A stretch of DNA of 64,000 nt from Prionace glauca. Its lineage: Eukaryota; Chordata; Chondrichthyes; Carcharhiniformes; Carcharhinidae. A program made the translations under genes and the position numbers. Position 1 is the stretch's first letter, and each line of letters starts with the position of its first letter. This document shows, piece by piece, positions 57,830 through 64,000 of this stretch. Below the pieces are notes generated by a model. It ran no database searches and was not told where the DNA came from. It saw nothing but the letters and a program-made list of their open reading frames with translations. The stretch spans positions 50,796,119 through 50,860,118 of the forward strand of contig CM075760.1 of the NCBI GenBank assembly GCA_037974335.1, given 5' to 3'.

Positions 57830-58792
57830 AACATAAGAACATAAGAGCAGGAGAAATAGCAGCAGGAATAGACCATCTAGCACCTCGAGCCTGCTCCGCC
57901 ATTCAATAACGTCATGGCTGATCTGATAGTGGGTTCAGTTCCACTTACCTGCCCGCTCCCCATAAACCTTAATTCCCTTATTGGTTAAAAAAAATCTATC
58001 TGTGACATAAACACATTTAACGATGTGGCCATTTTACTATTATTCCTTTCAAAGTGGATAACCTCACACTTACCAACATTATACTCCATCTGCCAGATCC
58101 TTGCCCACTCACTCAGCCTATCCAAATCTCTCTGCAGACTTTCTGTGTCCTCCACGCAATTAGATTTCCCACTCATCTTTGTGTCATCCGCAAACTTTGT
58201 CACCCAACACTTGGTCGGTCCCCTCTTACAGATCGTTTATGTATGTGGTAAATAGTTGAGGCTCCAGCACTGATACCTGCGGCAAACCACTAGTCACTGA
58301 TTGCCAGTGAAAAACATCCATTTATTCTGACTGTCTGCTTTCTGTTAGATAGCTAATCCTCAATCCACGCTAACACTTTACCCCCCAATCCGAGTACCTT
58401 TATCTTATGCAGCAACCTTTTGTGAGGCACCTTACCGAATGCCTTCTGGAAATCTAAATGCACCACATCCACCGGTTTCCCCCTGTCAACCACATTCGTT
58501 ATATCCTCATAAAACTCCAGTAAATTAGTCAAACATGGCTTTCCCTTTATGAATCCATGCTGCGTCTGCTTGATTGAATCATTCTTTTCCAGGTGTCCTG
58601 CTATTTCTTCATTAATGATAGATTCCAGCATATTACCAACAACAGTAGTTAATCTAACTGGCCGATAGTTACCTGCCTTTTGTCTACCTCCTGTTTTAAA
58701 CAGTGGCGTTACATTAGCTGTTTTCCAATCAGCCGGCACTTCCACAGAGTCCAGCAAATTGTGATAAAATACAACTAATAAATTAGCTATTA
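57830..58792 (-). mobile_element. CR1 LINE related to subfamily B, older, with internal deletion
   Basis: The tail ACATAAGAACATAAGAGCAG is at 57830. A jump at about 58020 joins the 3' UTR side to the HFERNN/MTKFADDTK region. On the minus strand VDVVHLDFQKAFGKVPHKRL, TQHGFIKGKPCLTNLLEFY and NVTPLFKTGGRQKAGNYRPV lie in one frame to about 58790. Truncated 5' at the CR1-C junction. Confidence 0.88.
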
Positions 58793-58797
58793 TCAGG

Positions 58798-59232
58798 ATG
58801 GTAGTCTGCCTCCCTGGAGCAGGGGTACAGGATGTTTCAGAAAGGGTAGAGGGAATTTTGAAGGGTGGAGAGACTGAGTCTGATGTGATAGTGCACGTAG
58901 GAGAGAAGGATGTAGGAACAAAGTGCAGGGGGGACATACATAGGCAGTTCAGGGAGTTGGGGGCCAGGCTGAAATGTAGGGCCTCCAGGGTGGCGTTCTC
59001 TGGGCTGCTGCCGGTGCCTGGGGCTAGCAGGGCTAGAAATAATGAGATACTCCAACTAAATGCGTGGTTGAAGGATTGGTGTAGGGCAGAAGGTTTTAGA
59101 TTCGTAGACCACTGGGAAATCTTTATGAAAGAGGGGCAAATATACAAGAAGGATGGGGTACAGTTAACTGGGAAGGGCATGCATATCTTAGCTGGAAGGT
59201 TAGCTGGAGTGTTTCAGCAGGGTTTAAACTAA
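58798..59232 (+). pseudogene. CR1-C ORF1 esterase C-terminal part
   Basis: About 144 codons open to the stop at 59232. VIVHVGEKDVGTK stands where the GTND block is expected, and SRVAFSGLLPVPGASRARN follows. DHWEIFMKEGQIYKKDGVQL shows Gln where the catalytic His (DGxH) would be. So the fold is recognisable but two catalytic positions differ from active SGNH esterases. The upstream GDS block is lost to truncation. Confidence 0.7.
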
Positions 59233-61145
59233 TATGGAGTGGGGGGGGAGGTGGGGAGGTGGATGGAGGATAGGGTAAGCCCGGAGTGTAGGAAGAAGGA
59301 TCGGATTGTTTGTGAGGGTCTTCGGTGCATGTGTTTCAATGCTAGGACTGTGACTGGCAAAACAGATGAACTGAAGGCATTAATGTTCGAAAGAAAGTTG
59401 GAAGTGGTGGCGGTGACAGAGACTTGGTTAAAGGAAGGGCAGGACTGGCAGTTGAATGTTCCTGGGTATAAGCGTTTCAGGCGAGATAGGGGTGGGTCGC
59501 TGAGAGGTGGGGGAGTGGCGTTGTTAGTTAAGGATTGCATCATAGCAGTGTAGAGGGAGTTAGGTATGGAGGATATAGGAATCGAGTCGCTATGGGTGGA
59601 GTTGAGGAATAGGAAGGGAGATGTTACTATGTTGGGTGTGTACTACAGACCGCCCAACAGCCCGAGGGCTGTGGAAGAAGGGATAAGCAGGGACATTCTA
59701 GATAAGTGCAGGAAGAATAGGGTGGTGGTAGTGGGAGATTTTCTTCCCGGGGTAGATTGGAAGGTGCCGAGATCAGAGGGTGCTGACGGGGAGGAATTTG
59801 TACAGTGTGTAATGGAAGGATCCCTGGAGCAGTACGTGGATAGCCCGACCAGAGAGGGGGCTATGCTGGACTTGGTTCTGGGCAATGAACCTGGGCAGGT
59901 GGTTGACGTTGAGGTAGGAGAGCATGTGGCTAACAGTGACCATAACTCTGTCTGGTTTATGATATTAATGGATAAAGATGAAGCCTGTCCTAAGGGGAGG
60001 GTGTTAAACTGGGGGAGGGCGAGATACAACCGGATTAGGCAGGATCTTAAAGATACTTAAAGATACTGATCTTAAGTAAGCTGTTTGATGGCAGGTCGAC
60101 GCTGGGTATGTGGGAGTCTCTCAAGGGAAAACTAAAATCTTTGCAGGAAAGACATGTGCCAGTCAAGAGGAAGGATGGGAAGGGTAGGATTAGAGAGCCG
60201 TGGGTAACTAGGGATATTGAGGACCTGGTCAAGAAAAAGAGGGAGGCGTACACTAGATCTAGGCATTTGAGGACAGAGATAGCGTTAGAAGAATACAGTG
60301 AATGTAGGAGAGAACTTAAAAGGGGCATCAGAATGGCAAAAAGGGGCCACGAAATGGCTTTGGCGGGTATGATTAAGGAAAATCCTAAGGCATTTTACTC
60401 CTATGTTAGAAACAAAAGGATGGTTAGAGGGAACATTGGTCCTCTCAGGGACAGAGAAGGGGAACTATGCTTGGAGCCTGGTGGAATGGGGGAGGTCTTG
60501 AATGAATATTTTGCGTCGGTATTCACGCAGGAGAGGGGTCTGATGTCTGGTGCTGTGCTTGAGGAGATTGAGGATCCGTTGAGGGAAATAGTCATCACGA
60601 GGGAAGAGGTGTTGGGACTTTTAGACAGTATAAAGACGGATAAATCTCCGGGGCCTGATGGCATCTATCCCAGGCGGAGGTGAGGGATGAAATTGCTGGG
60701 CCTCTGACGCAAATCTTTGTCTCTTCTTTGGACGCAGGTGAGGTCCCAGAGGATTGGCGGATTACAAATGTAGTACCGTTGTTTAAAAAGGGTCAGAGGG
60801 ATAACCCAGGGAACTATAGGCCGGTGAGCTTGACTTCAGTTATAGGCAAGATAATGGAGAGGATCCTCAAGGATAGGATGTATGAACATCTGGAGCGCTA
60901 CATTCTGATCAGGGATACGCAGCATGGCTTCGTTACAGGGAGGTCGTGCCTTACGAATCTATTGGAATTTTTTGAAGAGGTGACAAAAACGGTTGACGAA
61001 GGACAAGCCGTTGATGTTGTCTATATGGATTTCAGTAAGGCGTTAGACATGGTAGGCTGATAAAAAAGGTGAAGGCTCATGGGATAGAAGGCCAGGTATG
61101 TAGATGGGTGGAGAACTGGCTTGGGAGGAGGAGACAGCGGGTAGT
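58798..61145 (+). mobile_element. CR1-C LINE, 5' and 3' truncated
   Basis: ORF1 esterase end (58798-59232), then ORF2. The endonuclease lies at 59320-60060 (RCMCFNARTVTGKTDELKAL, VVVGDF, NSDHNSVWFM); a stop follows LLVKDCIIAV at about 59551 and another after RQDLKDT at 60058. The linker and RT start are at 60108-60683 (RHVPVKRKDGKGR, SPGPDGIYPR), and RT at 60680-61060 (VPLFKKGQRDNPGNYRPVSL, DTQHGFVTGRSCLTNL, VDVVYMDFSKA). It is cut at 61146 by CR1-B. Same subfamily as 1-936. Confidence 0.92.
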
Positions 61146-64000
61146 AAGGTCATAAGGTCATAAGAAATAGGAGCAGGAGTAGGCCATCTGGCCCTTCGAG
61201 CCTGCCCCGCCATTCAATAAGATCATGGCTGATCTGTCGTGACTCAGCTCCACCTCCCCGCCCTCTCCCCATAACCCTTAATCCCTTCTCTTATCAAAAA
61301 CCCATCAACCCGTTTCTTAAAAATATTTAGCGAGGCAGCCTCCACCACTTCAACGGGCAGAGAATTCCAGAGATTCACCACCCTTTGAGTGAAGAAGTTC
61401 CTCCTCAACTCTGTTCTAAACCGCCCCCCCCTTTATCTTGAGGCTGTGCCCCCTAGTCCTACTGTCTTTTTTGAGCGGGAACAGTCTCTCCACCTCTATC
61501 CTATCCATCCCATTCATCATCTTATACGTCTCAATGAGATCTCCCCTCATTCTTCTAAACTCTAACGAGTACAAGCCTAGTTTATTCAGCCTCTCCTCAT
61601 AGCTCAATCCCCTCAACTCCGGTATCAGCCGAGTAAACCTCCTCTGCACTCCCTCCAGGGCCAAAATATCCTTGCGCAGGTGCGGCGCCCAAAACTGCAC
61701 ACAGTACTCCAGCTGCGGCCTCACCAATGCCCTATACAGCTGCAGCAAGACCTCCCTACTTTTATATTCAATCCCCTTCGCTATGAAGGCCAGCATCCCA
61801 TTCGCCTTCCTGACCACTTGCTGCACCTGCAAGCTGGGTTTTTGCGACTCATGCACAAGGACCCCGAGGTCCCTCTGCACCGTCGCCTGCTGCAGTTTTT
61901 CGCCCCGTAAGTAATAGTCCTTCCTACCATTCCTCCTACCAAAGTGGACCACCTCACACTTGCCAACATTAAATTCCATTTGCCATTTCCTGGCCCATTC
62001 GCCCAGCCTATCTAGATCCTTCTGCAGACTCTCCACACCCTCCGCACAATTTGCCTTTCCCCCAATCTTGGTGTCATCAGCAAATTTCGACACCCTGCAC
62101 TCGGTTCCCTCCTCCAGATCATCTATATAAATGGTAAATAGCTGAGGCCCCAGCACCGACCCCTGGGGCACCCCACTAGTCACCAACCGCCAATCCGAAT
62201 AGCATCCATTGACCCCCACTCTCTGCCTCCTATTTGACAACCAATCCTCTATCCACGCTAACACCCTACCCCCAACTCCATGTCCCCTGACCTTCTGCAA
62301 TAACCTCTTGTGAGGTACCTTGTCAAACGCCTTCTGAAAATCCAGAAAGACCACATCCACCGGCTCTCCTCCATCCACTGCCCTAGACACATCCTCATAG
62401 AACTCCAGTAAATTTGTCAGACACGACTTCCCTTTAATGAAACCGTGTTGCGTCCGCCCTATCAAGCAATTCCCCTCAAGATGCCTCGCTATTTCCTCCT
62501 TAATGACGGTTTCTAACATTTTACCTACCACAGACGTTAAACTAACCGGCCTATAATTCCCCGCCTTTTGCCTGCCACCCTTCTTAAACAACGGCGTAAC
62601 ATTAGCCGTTTTCCAATCTTCCGGCACTTCCCCGGAATCCAGCGACGTCTGGAAAATAACCACCAAGGCATCCACTATCACCTCCGCCATTTCTTTCAGA
62701 ACCCTCGGATGCATTCCATCCGGTCCTGGGGACTTGTCCACAATCAGCCCCTCCAGTCTGTCGAGCACCACCTCTCTAGCAACAGTAATGTCATTAAGAC
62801 CCTCCATTCCTACCACCTTTCCATCGCTAACACCCGGCAAATTATTCACGTCCTCCTCCGTGAAGACAGAAACAAAGAAGTTATTCAAGACCTTAGCCAT
62901 ATCCCTATCCCCTACCACTAGCTTCCCTTTCTCATCCTCTAAAGGACCAACGTTTATCCTAGCCAGCCTCTTCCTTTTTATATATTTATAAAAACTCTTG
63001 CTATCCTTTTTTATATTAAGTGCTAGCCCAGCCTCATAGCTTCTCCTACCCTCCTTTATCAATTTCTTTGTCAATCTTTGTTGACATTTAAACCTTTCCC
63101 AATCCTCTTCTCGCCCACTGCTCTTAGCTACTCTAAACTCCTCCGCTTTTAATTTAACACTTTCCTTCACCTCCTTCGTTATCCACGGCTTATTACCTCT
63201 CCTCCTACTGTCCTTTTTAACCATCGGAATAAATTTCTGCTGAGCACCAAGAAAGATCTCCTTAAAGATCCTCCACTGCTCCTCAGCAGACCTACCTTCC
63301 AACGCGTTCCCCCAGTCCACATTCGCCAATTCTTCTCTCATCCTACCATACTCCCCTCTATTCAAACAAAGGACGCGTGTCTGGGAACCCACTTTCTCCT
63401 CCTCCATCTGCACCAGAAACTCCACCATACAATGATCACTCTCTCCAAGAGGATCCTTCACCGCAAGGTCCCTAATTCTACCCGCCTCATTACATAGCAC
63501 CAGATCCAAGATAGCTCGTTCCCTCGTCGGCTCCAACACACACTGTTCAAGGAAATTATCCCTGCAGCATTCCAAGAACTCCTCCTCGAGCCCACCTCGT
63601 CCAACATGGGTCGACCAATCAATATGCAGATTGAAATCTCCCATAACTACTGCCGTCCCATTCCTGCACGCTGCACTTATTTGCGCGTTAACAGCCCGCC
63701 CCACCTCCAGATCATTATTCGGGGGCCTATAGACGACACCCACTAGCGTCTTCCTCCCTTTTCTGTTCCTAATCTCCACCCACAACGATTCCACTTTCTG
63801 CTCCTTGGCTCCGATATCATCCCTTGCTACCACCTTGATACTATCCTTAATCAGCAGAGCTACTCCACCCCCTCTTTCCTCCTGCCTATCCTTCCTGAAC
63901 ACTTGATAACCCTGTACATTCATCTCCCAGTCCCTGTCACCTTGCAGCCACGTCTCTGTAATGGCCACCAGATCGTATCCATTTGTGTCGATCTGCGCCA
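61146..64000 (-). mobile_element. CR1-B LINE, nearly intact ORF2, runs off right edge
   Basis: The 3' tail at 61146 uses GGTCATAA units instead of the usual GAACATAA. On the minus strand one frame is open from the window edge to 61416 (more than 850 codons). It includes ITETWLQGDRDW, VVMGDFNLHIDW, GESDHCMVEF, SPGPDGMHPR, NYRPVSLTSVVG, VVFLDFQKAFDKVPH, GVPQGSVLGP and KFADDTKIGG. The only break is at the G run near 61425-61432 (eight G where the in-frame copy at 18097 has seven), which removes the last about 60 residues. The best-preserved LINE here and probably a young insertion, into CR1-C. Confidence 0.96.

Overview
The window looks like germline DNA of a cartilaginous fish (shark or skate). 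I base this on four things read by eye: many CR1-clade LINEs with esterase ORF1 and AP-endonuclease/reverse-transcriptase ORF2; abundant copies of a tRNA-headed SINE of the elasmobranch type; a GPR139-like receptor pair of the kind expanded in sharks; and split antigen-receptor parts (an immunoglobulin heavy-chain membrane exon and a T-cell-receptor-type V segment). No bacterial, plasmid or CRISPR feature is present. Most of the 64 kb is transposon sequence of several ages.

Layout. 0-5.3 kb: CR1-C fragment at the edge, old CR1 and other LINE fragments, SINEs. 5.3-12.1 kb: AT-rich, mostly unassigned DNA with locally duplicated blocks, microsatellites and one member of a 590-bp duplicated block. 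12.15-19.3 kb: a broken CR1-A copy carrying a small chimeric 28S rRNA/CR1-B insertion and a 72-bp perfect palindrome, next to an old CR1 that is itself split by a CR1-B. 20.5-25.4 kb: intact two-exon GPR139-like receptor (minus) with a fossil Gypsy piece downstream. 25.5-32.8 kb: nested CR1 elements. 32.86-33.6 kb: immunoglobulin heavy-chain membrane exons M1 and M2 with a poly(A) signal. 36.0-45.7 kb: inverted, decayed duplicate of the receptor block, with a Penelope-like fragment in its intron and a long CR1-B inserted in the Gypsy fossil. 45.7-49.8 kb: second member of the 590-bp block, then tRNA-Glu-like, tRNA-Phe, tRNA-Leu-like genes and tRNA relics. 49.9-52.9 kb: CR1 fragments. 55.6-56.8 kb: a complete V gene (leader, V exon, 23-type recombination signal). 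57.8-64 kb: old CR1, CR1-C and a nearly intact CR1-B that runs off the right edge.

Working parts. Probable functional host elements are the minus-strand receptor, the V segment, the Ig membrane exons (if CH exons lie elsewhere) and tRNA-Phe. The Ig membrane exon and the TCR-type V gene lie on the same strand about 22.6 kb apart, which raises the possibility of a mixed Ig/TCR antigen-receptor locus. That is inference: I recognise no CH, J, D or TCR constant exon in the window. CR1 subfamily labels A, B and C are mine, defined by shared sequence within this window.
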